Below the pieces are notes generated by a model. That model was not told where the DNA came from, ran no database searches, and worked only from the letters and a program-made list of their open reading frames with translations. Below, piece after piece: positions 1 through 6,190 of a stretch of 7,735 nucleotides of DNA. Each line of letters opens with the position of its first letter. Positions within the stretch are counted from its first letter, which is position 1. Origin of the DNA: Sphingomonadaceae bacterium (GTDB lineage Bacteria > Pseudomonadota > Alphaproteobacteria > Sphingomonadales > Sphingomonadaceae); assembly GCA_019245455.1 (NCBI GenBank), contig JAFARM010000332.1, forward strand, positions 1 through 7,735, written 5' to 3'. Position numbers and translations under genes: made by a program.

Positions 1-2104
1 CGAGGAGATCGAGCGCGCCGAGGCGGCCGAGATGGAGAAACTGCGCGCCGAGGAGCGGCGCAAGGCGGAGGAGGAAGCCGCGCTCCGCCCGGTCGAGACC
101 AAGCCGGTCGCCGGCCTGCGCCCGCTCGGCGTCGTCACGCCGATCATCGACGACGAGGAGGACCGCAAGCGCGGCCTCCCCGCTCGTCCGAGCCGCGGCC
201 GGCTCGGCGACGACCGCCGGCAGGGTAAGCTGACCGTCACCCGCGCCCTCGACAGCGACGACAGCGTCCGCACGCGCAGCCTCGCCGCGCTGCGCCGCGC
301 GCGCGAGAAGCAGCACCGCGGCCACGGCGGCGGCGCCGGCCAGCGGCGTCAGGTCCGCGACATCACGGTGCCCGAGACGATCACCGTCCAGGAGCTCGCC
401 AACCGCCTCGCCGAGCGCGGCAGCGACGTGCTGAAGGTGCTGAACCGCCTCGGCACGCCGATGGCGATGACCGACGAGATGGACCAGGACCTCGCCGAGC
501 TGATCGTCGCCGAGTTCGGCCACAACATCGTCCGCGTCGCGGCGTCGGACGTCGAGATCGGCGTCATCGGCGCGGTCGACGAGGAGAAGGACCTGCTGCC
601 GCGGCCGCCGGTCGTGACCATCATGGGCCATGTCGACCACGGCAAGACGAGCCTGCTCGACGCGCTGCGCGGCACCGACGTCGTCTCGGGCGAGGCCGGC
701 GGCATCACCCAGCACATCGGTGCCTATCAGGTGACGCTGAAGGACAAGAGCCAGGTCACCTTCCTCGACACGCCCGGCCACGAGGCGTTCACCGACATGA
801 GGAAGCGCGGGGCCAACGTCACCGACATCGTCATCCTGGTGGTGGCGTGGGACGACGGGATCATGCCGCAGACGGTCGAGGCGATCGCCCACACCAAGGC
901 CGCCGGCGTGCCGATGATCGTCGCCATCAACAAGATGGACAAGCCCGGGGCCGACGCGCAGCGCATCCGCACCGCGCTGCTGCAGTACGACGTCCAGGTC
1001 GAGGCGCTGGGCGGCGACGTCCAGGACGTCGAGGTCTCGGCCTTGAAGAAGACCGGGCTCGACGAGCTGTTGGAGAAGATCCAGCTGCAGGCCGAAATCC
1101 TCGAGCTGAAGGCCAACCCCAACCGCGCCGCCGAGGCGACCGTCATCGAGGCCAAGCTCGACAAGGGACGCGGGCCGCTGGCGACGGTGCTCGTCAACCG
1201 CGGCACGCTGAAGACCGGCGACGTCTTCGTCGTCGGTGCCGAGTGGGGCAAGGTCCGCGCGCTGCTCAACGACAAGGGCGTGCAGGTGAAGACCGCGCTG
1301 CCGTCGACGCCGGTCGAGGTGCTCGGCCTGTCGGGCGTGCCGCGCGCCGGCGATCCGTTCAGCGTCATGGAGACGGAGGCCCGCGCCAAGGAGGTCGCCG
1401 CCTATCGCGCCGGGCTCATCGTTGCGGCACGCACGACGCAGCCGCCGGCCGACCTCGCCACCATGTTCAACGCGCTGCGCGAGGCGAAGGCGCAGGAGTA
1501 TCCGCTGGTCGTCAAGGGCGACGTCCAGGGATCGGTCGAGGCGATCGTCAGCGCCTTGAATAAGGTGTCGACCGACCTCATCAAGGTCCGCGTCCTGCAC
1601 TCGGGCGTCGGTGGCATCACCGAATCCGACGTGACGCTGGCGGCGGCGTCGAAGGCGCCGATCATCGGCTTCAACGTCCGCGCCAACGCCAAGGCGCGCG
1701 AGTTCGCCCAGCGGGACGGCGTCGCGCTCAAATACTACGACGTCATCTACGACCTGATCGACGACGTGAAGGCGGCGATGGCCGGGCAGCTGGGGCCCGA
1801 GTTCCTCGAGAACGTCGTCGGCCGGGCGCAGGTGCTCGAGGTGTTCCAGGCGGGCAAGACCGGCAAGGCCGCCGGCGCGCGTGTCATCGAGGGCGTCATC
1901 AAGAAGAACCTGCGCGCCCGCGTCATGCGCGACGATGTCGTCATCTATGTGGCGAACGTCAGCTCGCTGCGGCGCTTCAAGGACGACGTCGCCGAGGTCC
2001 GCACCGGGCTCGAGTGCGGCATCGGGCTGGAGAACAACACCGACATCAAGCCCGGCGACATCATCGAGACGTTCGAGATCGAGGAGCGGGAGAGGACGCT
2101 GTAG
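1..2104 (+). CDS. infB: Translation initiation factor IF-2 (5'-truncated by window edge)
   Basis: IF-2 is the cytoplasmic GTPase that places fMet-tRNA on the 30S subunit and drives 50S joining. The frame is open from base 2 to the left edge, so the first visible ATG (base 32) is internal; residues are numbered from it. Seen: a charged, helical N-terminal tail; a basic linker (about 60-100) of the alphaproteobacterial type; an IF2_N domain (about 113-170); then the GTPase domain with G1 GHVDHGKT (199-206), G2 GGITQH (223-228), G3 DTPGH (246-250), G4 NKMD (300-303) and G5 SALK (336-339). A beta-barrel domain II starts near 362, domain III lies at about 460-580, and the C-terminal fMet-tRNA-binding C2 domain contains [18 protein letters not shown] close to the end. 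All GTPase motifs are intact. Full-length relatives are usually longer than these 690 residues, so roughly 150-250 residues are probably outside the window. No rbfA follows, which is unusual. Confidence 0.98.
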   Translation, partial: EEIERAEAAEMEKLRAEERRKAEEEAALRPVETKPVAGLRPLGVVTPIIDDEEDRKRGLPARPSRGRLGDDRRQGKLTVTRALDSDDSVRTRSLAALRRAREKQHRGHGGGAGQRRQVRDITVPETITVQELANRLAERGSDVLKVLNRLGTPMAMTDEMDQDLAELIVAEFGHNIVRVAASDVEIGVIGAVDEEKDLLPRPPVVTIMGHVDHGKTSLLDALRGTDVVSGEAGGITQHIGAYQVTLKDKSQVTFLDTPGHEAFTDMRKRGANVTDIVILVVAWDDGIMPQTVEAIAHTKAAGVPMIVAINKMDKPGADAQRIRTALLQYDVQVEALGGDVQDVEVSALKKTGLDELLEKIQLQAEILELKANPNRAAEATVIEAKLDKGRGPLATVLVNRGTLKTGDVFVVGAEWGKVRALLNDKGVQVKTALPSTPVEVLGLSGVPRAGDPFSVMETEARAKEVAAYRAGLIVAARTTQPPADLATMFNALREAKAQEYPLVVKGDVQGSVEAIVSALNKVSTDLIKVRVLHSGVGGITESDVTLAAASKAPIIGFNVRANAKAREFAQRDGVALKYYDVIYDLIDDVKAAMAGQLGPEFLENVVGRAQVLEVFQAGKTGKAAGARVIEGVIKKNLRARVMRDDVVIYVANVSSLRRFKDDVAEVRTGLECGIGLENNTDIKPGDIIETFEIEERERTL

Positions 2105-2185
2105 GCCGCAGCGCGGCCGGGCTGAGCGAGCACGCCGCAGGCGCGCGCAGCACTGCCTGGACTCGCGCCAGGCCGGCCGGCGGGG

Positions 2186-2204
2186 CGGCGGGGCTCCCCC
2201 GCCG
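2186..2204 (+). terminator. Strong GC stem-loop, possible infB transcript end
   Basis: CGGCGGGG (2186-2193) pairs perfectly with CCCCGCCG (2197-2204) around a 3-base CTC loop, 81 bases after the infB stop. No T-run follows, so it is not a classic intrinsic terminator. It could stabilise the 3' end of the mRNA, act with Rho, or be incidental in such GC-rich DNA. The strand is assigned only because infB reads this way; the structure is symmetric. Confidence 0.3.
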
Positions 2205-2254
2205 AACCCGTCCGACGGCGCGGCTTCGCCGCGGCGGCCCTTCCCTCCATTACC

Positions 2255-2328
2255 TGTCATCCCCGCGGAAGCGGGGACCCATCTCCTCAAGCCTCGGGAG
2301 ATGGGTCCCCGCTTCCGCGGGGATGACA
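2255..2328. repeat. REP-like extragenic palindrome, 32-bp perfect arms
   Basis: The left arm (2255-2286) and right arm (2297-2328) are exact reverse complements over 32 bases, separated by a 10-base centre (2287-2296). Each arm also contains its own small inverted repeat: CCCCGC-GGAA-GCGGGG at 2261-2276 and CCCCGC-TTCC-GCGGGG at 2307-2322. The element can therefore fold as one long hairpin or as two short ones, as paired REP elements do. Translated, it gives peptide strings such as VIPAEAGTH and GPRFRGDD, which I recognise as spurious protein fragments common in proteobacterial genomes carrying dispersed repeats of this family. It lies in the tail-to-tail gap between infB and the minus-strand operon, the usual site for such repeats, and may act as a bidirectional transcript end or mRNA stabiliser. 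There is no T-run on either side. The dispersed-repeat status is from memory, since only one copy is in this window. Confidence 0.85.
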
Positions 2329-2480
2329 AGGATGGAAGCGCCCCCGCCCCGACCCGCGCTGTCCTACGACCCCCCACCCGTGCTACGCACTTCGGTGGAA
2401 ATGGAGATCGTCGTTGCAGGCAAGGAGCGGATACGGAACACACCCCTGCCTGTGCTCACACCGCCAGCGAGTCGCTGTCA

Positions 2481-2501
2481 CACAACACTGTCGTGTTCGT
2501 G
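2481..2501 (-). terminator. Weak bulged stem-loop past the minus-strand operon
   Basis: CACAACAC (2481-2488) pairs with GTGTTCGTG (2493-2501), with one bulged C (2498) and a TGTC loop. It lies about 40 bases beyond the stop of the 26-codon gene, where the minus-strand operon transcript should end. There is no clear T-run in the minus-strand direction, so terminator function is only a possibility. Confidence 0.2.
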
Positions 2502-2517
2502 AACTTCGTGAACTTCG
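2496..2517. repeat. Short tandem repeat, 9-base unit TTCGTGAAC
   Basis: TTCGTGAAC occurs twice in direct succession (2496-2504 and 2505-2513), followed by a partial third copy TTCG (2514-2517). The unit is itself nearly palindromic (TTCGTGAA). It lies in non-coding DNA between the bulged stem-loop and the end of the 26-codon gene. The function is unknown. Confidence 0.6.
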
Positions 2518-2542
2518 CCCCTCAGGCGCGCCGGCCCCCGCC

Positions 2543-2623
2543 TCAGATGACGTGGAACAGATACAGCAGGATGATGACCGGCAGCGGCACGCCGACGGCC
2601 CATAGGATGCAGCCCTTACCCAT
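2543..2623 (-). CDS. 26-residue single-span membrane microprotein
   Basis: This is a short frame of 26 codons plus TGA. The peptide begins MGKGCILWAVGVPLP and continues with VIILLYLFHVI: a basic Lys3, a Cys5, and then an almost unbroken hydrophobic stretch (about 6-26) long enough to span a membrane once. A strong Shine-Dalgarno, AGGAAGG, sits 9 bases upstream of the ATG, the best such site in the non-coding DNA of this window. The gene starts 66 bases after the acyl-CoA synthetase stop on the same strand and may share its transcript. Its pattern (MGKGC, then an IL-W-GVPLP segment and an isoleucine/leucine-rich end) resembles short hypothetical membrane peptides I have seen in related alphaproteobacteria, but I cannot name a family or function. 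It is below the length limit of most gene callers. Reasonable alternatives are a regulator of a membrane complex or a toxin-like peptide; neither is shown. Confidence 0.62.
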   Translation of the reverse strand: MGKGCILWAVGVPLPVIILLYLFHVI

Positions 2624-2632
2624 CGCGCGGTG

Positions 2633-2639
2633 CCTTCCT
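2633..2639 (-). promoter_or_regulatory. Ribosome binding site of the 26-residue gene
   Basis: On the minus strand AGGAAGG lies 9 bases upstream of the ATG at 2623. A seven-base purine-rich match to the anti-Shine-Dalgarno in GC-rich intergenic DNA is the main reason to believe the tiny frame is translated. Confidence 0.6.
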
Positions 2640-2689
2640 GAAGACTTTGCTTACAGGCGTGAAACGACAGGCGCGCGGGGGCGGTTCCG

Positions 2690-4453
2690 TCAGGCGGCGG
2701 CGGTTCCTTCGCCCGCGAACAGCTTCTTCAGCTCGGTCTTCAGGATTTTGCCGTTGGCGTTGCGCGGCAGCGGCCCGTCCCAGAAGCGGACCTCGACCGG
2801 CACCTTGAACGCCGCCAGCCGCGCGGCGACATGGGCGCGGAGCTCGTCGGCGGTGGCACTGACCCCCGGCTTCAGCGTGACGACCGCCGCCGGCTCCTCG
2901 CCCAGGCTGTGGTGGGGGCGGGCAACGATCGCCGCGTCCATGACGGCCGGGTGGTCGTAGAGGGCGTTCTCGACCTCGACGCAGTAGATGTTCTCGCCGC
3001 CGCGGATCAGCATATCCTTCGCCCGGTCGATGATGAAGACGAAGCCCTCCTCGTCGACCCGCGCCAGGTCCCCGGTCCGCACCCAGCCGTCGACGAAGGT
3101 GTCCGCCGTCGCCTGCGGCTTGTTCCAATACCCCTTGACGATGTTCGGCCCGCGTCCCCACAGTTCGCCGACCTCACCCGGTGCCAGGATGCGCGACGGG
3201 TCGGCGGGGTCGGTGACCTTGACGTCGCAGACCGGCACCGGCGGCCCGGCGCTCTCCGGCCGGTTGGCATAGTCCTCGCCCATGTGGTGGGTGAAGGTGG
3301 CGCTGGTCTCGGTCATGCCCCAGCCGTTGCCTGCCGCCGCACCCTTGAACTGCGTCCTGATCTGCCGGACCAGCTCGGGGGCCGACGGCGCGCCGCCATA
3401 GGCGACGCTCTCGAGGCTCGACAGGTCGTACTTGTGGCGATGGGGGTGCTCGAGGATCTGCCAGGCGATCGTCGGCACGCCGCCGCACATCGTCAGCCGC
3501 TCGCGCTCGATCAGCGCCATCGCCGCCTCGACGTCCCACTTGCGCATCATCACCAGCTTCAGTCCGGCAAACAGCGACGGCGACAGGATGGCGTGGCAGC
3601 CGGTGGCGTGGAAGAACGGGACCGACAGCAGCGTCCCCTTCTGCGGCGCGTTCGGTTCCGGCGTGGGTGGCGTCTCGCCGCGGCGGAGGTAGCTCCGCGC
3701 CTGCGACAGCGCGCTCGCCATGATGTTCGAGACGATGTTGCGGTGCGTGCCGAGCGCGCCCTTGGGCTTGCCGGTGGTGCCGCTGGTGTAGAAGATCGTG
3801 GCGTCGTCCTCGGGCTCGATCGTAACCTCGGGCAGAGCCGCGTCGGGCAGGTTCCCCCAGGTGTCGGGCGTGCCGATGACATCCTCGAGCCGCCGGGTCA
3901 GCGGTCCCAGCGGCTCCTCGGTCGACCGCGTGACATAGATACGCGTCAGCGTCGGGCAGTTCGGCAGGTGCTCGGTCAGCCGCGCCAGCCGCTCGGCGTC
4001 GACCAGCAGGACCTTGGTGACGGAGTCGCTGAGGCCGTACTCGAGCTCCGCCCCTGTCCACCAGGCGTTGAGCGGCGTCACGATCGCGCCGGTCAGCGTT
4101 GCGGCAAAGAAGGCGACCGGCCATTCGGGCAGGTTGCGCATGACGACGGCAACGCGGTCGCCCTTCTCCACGCCGTCGGCGACGAGCTGCGCCGCCAGCG
4201 CCGCGGTCGCCTTGGCAAAGGCGCCGAAGGTGACGCGCTCATCCTCGTGGACCAGGAACACCTTGTCGCCGTGCATCCGCCCGGCGAGGAACACGTCGCG
4301 CAGCGTCGGCGGGGCGTTCTTCCACGTGCGGGTCGGGATGCCGCGGATGTCGAGCGTCGCCATCTCGAACGGCTGGCCCGGCGCAGTCAGCAGGGCGTGG
4401 GCCTGCGCGATCGACATCGCCGGCCAGCCGGCGGGCAGGGTGGCTTCGCTCAT
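2690..4453 (-). CDS. Class I adenylate-forming acyl-CoA synthetase
   Basis: It probably activates a carboxylic acid, most likely a fatty acid or an aromatic or terpenoid acid, to its AMP ester and then its CoA thioester in the cytoplasm. The 587-residue length fits the AMP-dependent synthetase/ligase superfamily. Seen in order: the N-terminal AMP-binding fold with the phosphate loop YTSGTTGKPKG (222-232), the A5 motif NGWGMTET (376-383), the ribose-binding GWVRTGDL (456-463), the hinge region RAKDMLIRGGENIYCVEVE (477-495), and the C-terminal lid with the adenylation lysine K569 in PRNANGKILK (563-572). All catalytic motifs are intact. The start was chosen at the second of two adjacent ATGs because GGGGA lies 5 bases upstream of it; the first ATG (4456) and a GTG (4471) are alternatives. 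It follows the MFS gene by about 66 bases on the same strand, suggesting an operon. The substrate cannot be inferred from the motifs; FadD-like, cyclohexanecarboxylate-type or steroid side-chain acids are all possible. Confidence 0.93.
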   Translation of the reverse strand: MSEATLPAGWPAMSIAQAHALLTAPGQPFEMATLDIRGIPTRTWKNAPPTLRDVFLAGRMHGDKVFLVHEDERVTFGAFAKATAALAAQLVADGVEKGDRVAVVMRNLPEWPVAFFAATLTGAIVTPLNAWWTGAELEYGLSDSVTKVLLVDAERLARLTEHLPNCPTLTRIYVTRSTEEPLGPLTRRLEDVIGTPDTWGNLPDAALPEVTIEPEDDATIFYTSGTTGKPKGALGTHRNIVSNIMASALSQARSYLRRGETPPTPEPNAPQKGTLLSVPFFHATGCHAILSPSLFAGLKLVMMRKWDVEAAMALIERERLTMCGGVPTIAWQILEHPHRHKYDLSSLESVAYGGAPSAPELVRQIRTQFKGAAAGNGWGMTETSATFTHHMGEDYANRPESAGPPVPVCDVKVTDPADPSRILAPGEVGELWGRGPNIVKGYWNKPQATADTFVDGWVRTGDLARVDEEGFVFIIDRAKDMLIRGGENIYCVEVENALYDHPAVMDAAIVARPHHSLGEEPAAVVTLKPGVSATADELRAHVAARLAAFKVPVEVRFWDGPLPRNANGKILKTELKKLFAGEGTAAA

Positions 4454-4458
4454 CATCG

Positions 4459-4463
4459 TCCCC
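4459..4463 (-). promoter_or_regulatory. Ribosome binding site deciding the acyl-CoA synthetase start
   Basis: GGGGA on the minus strand is 2 bases from the first ATG (4456) and 5 bases from the second (4453). The spacing favours the second ATG, giving a protein beginning MSEATLP. Confidence 0.45.
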
Positions 4464-4519
4464 GGGATCACGGTTGTTTTGCCCGCGATCTAAGGGCAAC
4501 GGGCGCGGCGACGCCAGCG

Positions 4520-5821
4520 CTAATCGGCGGGTGCCGCGCCGAGTTCACGGCGCAGGACGGGATCGAACAGGGCATAGCCGAGCAGCACGAGCTGCACCGC
4601 CGCGCCGAGCCAGTAGGGGTAACTGCCGCCCATCTCGTAGAGGCCGATGCCGATCGTCGGCGCGACGATGAAGCAGGCACCGTTGACCGACGTCACCGCT
4701 CCCGCGACCGCGCCCTGCTCGGCCTCGCCGACCATCAGCGACGCGCCGGCGACGAAGCCGGGCCGGGCAAAGCCGTAGCCGAGGCTGGTCAGCGCATAGG
4801 CGGCGACGATCCCGGTGAAGCCGTGCGCCAGCGCAATGCTCGTCAGCCCCGCCGCCGCCAGCGCCGCGCCCCAGCGCATCAGCGCCGAGGCGGTGGGATT
4901 CAGCACCCGGATCAGCCCCCACTGCGCGAACAGCGTCGCGCCGGCGCCGACCATCAGGACGATGCCAACCCATTTCGCCGCCGCCGCCGGGCTGCCGCCG
5001 ACCGCATCGATGACGAGGAAGCCGAGCGCCTGGCCCGTCGCTGCCTGGACGCTGCCGGTGATGAAGCCATAGACCATGAACGGCCACACGCGTGGGTCGC
5101 GGAAGCGCAGGGGCGGCCGCCTTCCGACCGCCGCCGCCCGCGCGCTGCCGCCGGTGGCGCTGGCGGCGATCGACGGCATCGACGCCGGCGCGCCGTGCGG
5201 CAGGGTCGTGCGCTCGTGGGTCGGATCGTCGTCGGGCAGCCACAGCAGCAGCGCCGTGCCGACCGCGACCGCGATCGCGGCAAAGGCGAACATCGGCGCC
5301 GACAGGCCGAGTGCGCGAATCTCGAAGAAGGGCGCGACGCCCGGCCCCAGGATCGTGCCGAGGCCGAAGGCGCTGGTCAGCGTCGCCAGCGCCCGGGTCC
5401 GCTCGTGCGCGTCGGTGCGGGCGGCGACATAGGCCTGTGCAGCCGGGTTCGACGCCGAGCCGAACAGGCCGAACAGGCTTCGGAGCGCGGTAAAGCTGAG
5501 GAACACGGCCGTCGCTCCGAGCGCCCCGCGCAGGCCGAGCAGGATCGACACCGCGCACCCGGTCATCGACACGGCGAACCCCGCGACGCCGGTCAGCATC
5601 AGCCGCTTGCGCCCGCGCGTGTCCGACTGCCGCGCCCAATAGGGGGCCGAGACCGTCCACAGCAGCGCCGACAGCGAGAAGACGACGGCGACCAGCGTCG
5701 GCCGGATGCCGATCGTCCGCGCGATCGACGGCAGCACCGACTGCAACGCCGTGTTGCCGGCGGCGACCGTCAGCAGCACGGCGAACAGCAGGGCGAAGTC
5801 GCGGCGGGGCAGTGCGGTCAT
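4520..5821 (-). CDS. Major facilitator superfamily transporter, DHA1-like
   Basis: This is a 433-residue inner-membrane secondary transporter of the usual MFS length, with about 12 hydrophobic segments. Seen: motif A between helices 2 and 3, SDTRGRKRL (66-74, core D67-x-x-G70-R71-K72); a GTILGPG segment (155-161) matching antiporter motif C in helix 5, typical of drug:proton antiporters; and a long hydrophilic central loop (about 195-245) between the two six-helix halves. The frame extends upstream to 5947, but that extension lacks transporter character, and the ATG at 5821 has GAGG 5 bases upstream, so I start there (MTALPRRDF). Motif C argues for export by proton antiport, resembling tetracycline-resistance-like carriers. 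The downstream acyl-CoA synthetase, 48-66 bases on and on the same strand, argues for handling of a carboxylic acid. The substrate is unknown. Confidence 0.92.
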   Translation of the reverse strand: MTALPRRDFALLFAVLLTVAAGNTALQSVLPSIARTIGIRPTLVAVVFSLSALLWTVSAPYWARQSDTRGRKRLMLTGVAGFAVSMTGCAVSILLGLRGALGATAVFLSFTALRSLFGLFGSASNPAAQAYVAARTDAHERTRALATLTSAFGLGTILGPGVAPFFEIRALGLSAPMFAFAAIAVAVGTALLLWLPDDDPTHERTTLPHGAPASMPSIAASATGGSARAAAVGRRPPLRFRDPRVWPFMVYGFITGSVQAATGQALGFLVIDAVGGSPAAAAKWVGIVLMVGAGATLFAQWGLIRVLNPTASALMRWGAALAAAGLTSIALAHGFTGIVAAYALTSLGYGFARPGFVAGASLMVGEAEQGAVAGAVTSVNGACFIVAPTIGIGLYEMGGSYPYWLGAAVQLVLLGYALFDPVLRRELGAAPAD

Positions 5822-5826
5822 CGCCG

Positions 5827-5830
5827 CCTC
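5827..5830 (-). promoter_or_regulatory. Ribosome binding site deciding the MFS start
   Basis: GAGG on the minus strand sits 5 bases before the ATG at 5821. It supports starting at MTALPRRDF rather than at the ATG 126 bases further upstream, whose translated extension is Cys- and Arg-rich and unlike a transporter N-terminus. Confidence 0.5.
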
Positions 5831-5982
5831 GCTTGGCGCACAGCCGCGGCTTTGCCAACCCCGTGTGGCGCTGCGACAACAGGCATCGGCAACCGCTGTC
5901 GTTTCGCCGAGGCACCCTCTTGCGCTCCGCCCGCGCTCATGCTGCATTCGTGTGACAGCTTTGATGCCGGGGGGTTTCAGGC

Positions 5983-6183
5983 GTGATCCAGGTGGACGTG
6001 TACCAGCTCGACCGGCGGCTCGAGCGCAGCTTCGCGGTCGATGGCGGCGAGCTCTACCAGTCGATGTGCCGGCTCGCGGGCAAGCCGGTCGAATGCCTGA
6101 CCAATTTCGTCCTGGGCCAGGTGTCGGTGATGCGCGTCGACCTCGGCCGCAACGGCTTCGCGGTGCTCGAACACCTGAGCTAG
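5983..6183 (+). CDS. Hypothetical protein, 66 residues
   Basis: I do not recognise this protein. It starts with GTG (MIQVDVYQLD) and ends in EHLS before TAG. It is a soluble-looking mixed sequence with no signal peptide or membrane span, two cysteines (C29, C38) and alternating hydrophobic stretches (VDVYQL, QVSVMRVDL, GFAVLEHL) that suggest a small alpha/beta fold. The frame has nearly all G or C at third codon positions, as the recognised genes do, and the antisense frame over the same bases looks like its shadow. The ribosome binding site is weak: a G-run at 5969-5974, 8 bases upstream, and CAGG just before the start. GTG codons at 5992 or 5998 are possible later starts. It is divergent from the MFS gene across 161 bases and ends 7 bases from the stop of the HNH-like gene on the other strand. 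Confidence 0.6.
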   Translation: MIQVDVYQLDRRLERSFAVDGGELYQSMCRLAGKPVECLTNFVLGQVSVMRVDLGRNGFAVLEHLS

Positions 6184-6190
6184 GCGCGCC

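Larger units (their letters stand above)
2105..2542. other. Non-coding, hairpin-rich intergenic region after infB
   Basis: No credible gene is visible in these 438 bases: the open frames crossing them are low-complexity translations of GC-rich repeats. The first half is extremely GC-rich and carries several stem-loops: 2104-2118 (6-bp stem overlapping the last base of the infB stop codon), 2186-2204 (8-bp stem), 2219-2233 (6-bp stem, TTC loop) and the long palindrome 2255-2328. The second half (2330-2542) has more mixed composition and holds a 13-base near-palindrome (2465-2477), a bulged stem (2481-2501) and a 9-base tandem repeat (2496-2517). It separates infB from the convergent minus-strand operon, so it must hold the transcription ends of both units. 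Confidence 0.7.

Noticed and set aside
847..1563. A 238-codon frame inside infB on the same strand.
   Set aside because: It overlaps the GTPase and barrel domains of IF-2 in another frame and is Arg/Gly-rich with no domain; it is a composition artefact.
2414..2605. A 63-codon plus-strand frame in the spacer.
   Set aside because: It has no good ribosome binding site or recognisable domain, crosses the tandem repeat and runs antisense through most of the 26-residue gene.
1881..2960. A 359-codon plus-strand frame bridging the infB end and the intergenic region.
   Set aside because: It runs out of frame through infB, the palindrome and the antisense of the CoA ligase. The peptide string VIPAEAGTH is the translation of the dispersed palindrome, not a protein.
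4479..4499. A 6-bp stem-loop (TTGCCC / GGGCAA) between the transporter and the CoA ligase.
   Set aside because: In the minus-strand direction no T-run follows, the stem is short and the loop is 9 bases. It is too weak to call a terminator, and the genes most likely share a transcript.
5822..5982. Divergent promoters between the transporter and the 66-residue gene.
   Set aside because: Promoters are expected here, but I found no convincing -35/-10 pair on either strand; the best plus-strand match (TTGCGC near 5920) has a poor -10 partner.
2831..5986. A 1051-codon open frame on the plus strand opposite the acyl-CoA synthetase and transporter genes.
   Set aside because: Its translation is a low-complexity Arg/Asp/Gly/Ala-rich string, as expected for the antisense of GC-rich genes. 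The minus-strand frames carry complete family motifs.
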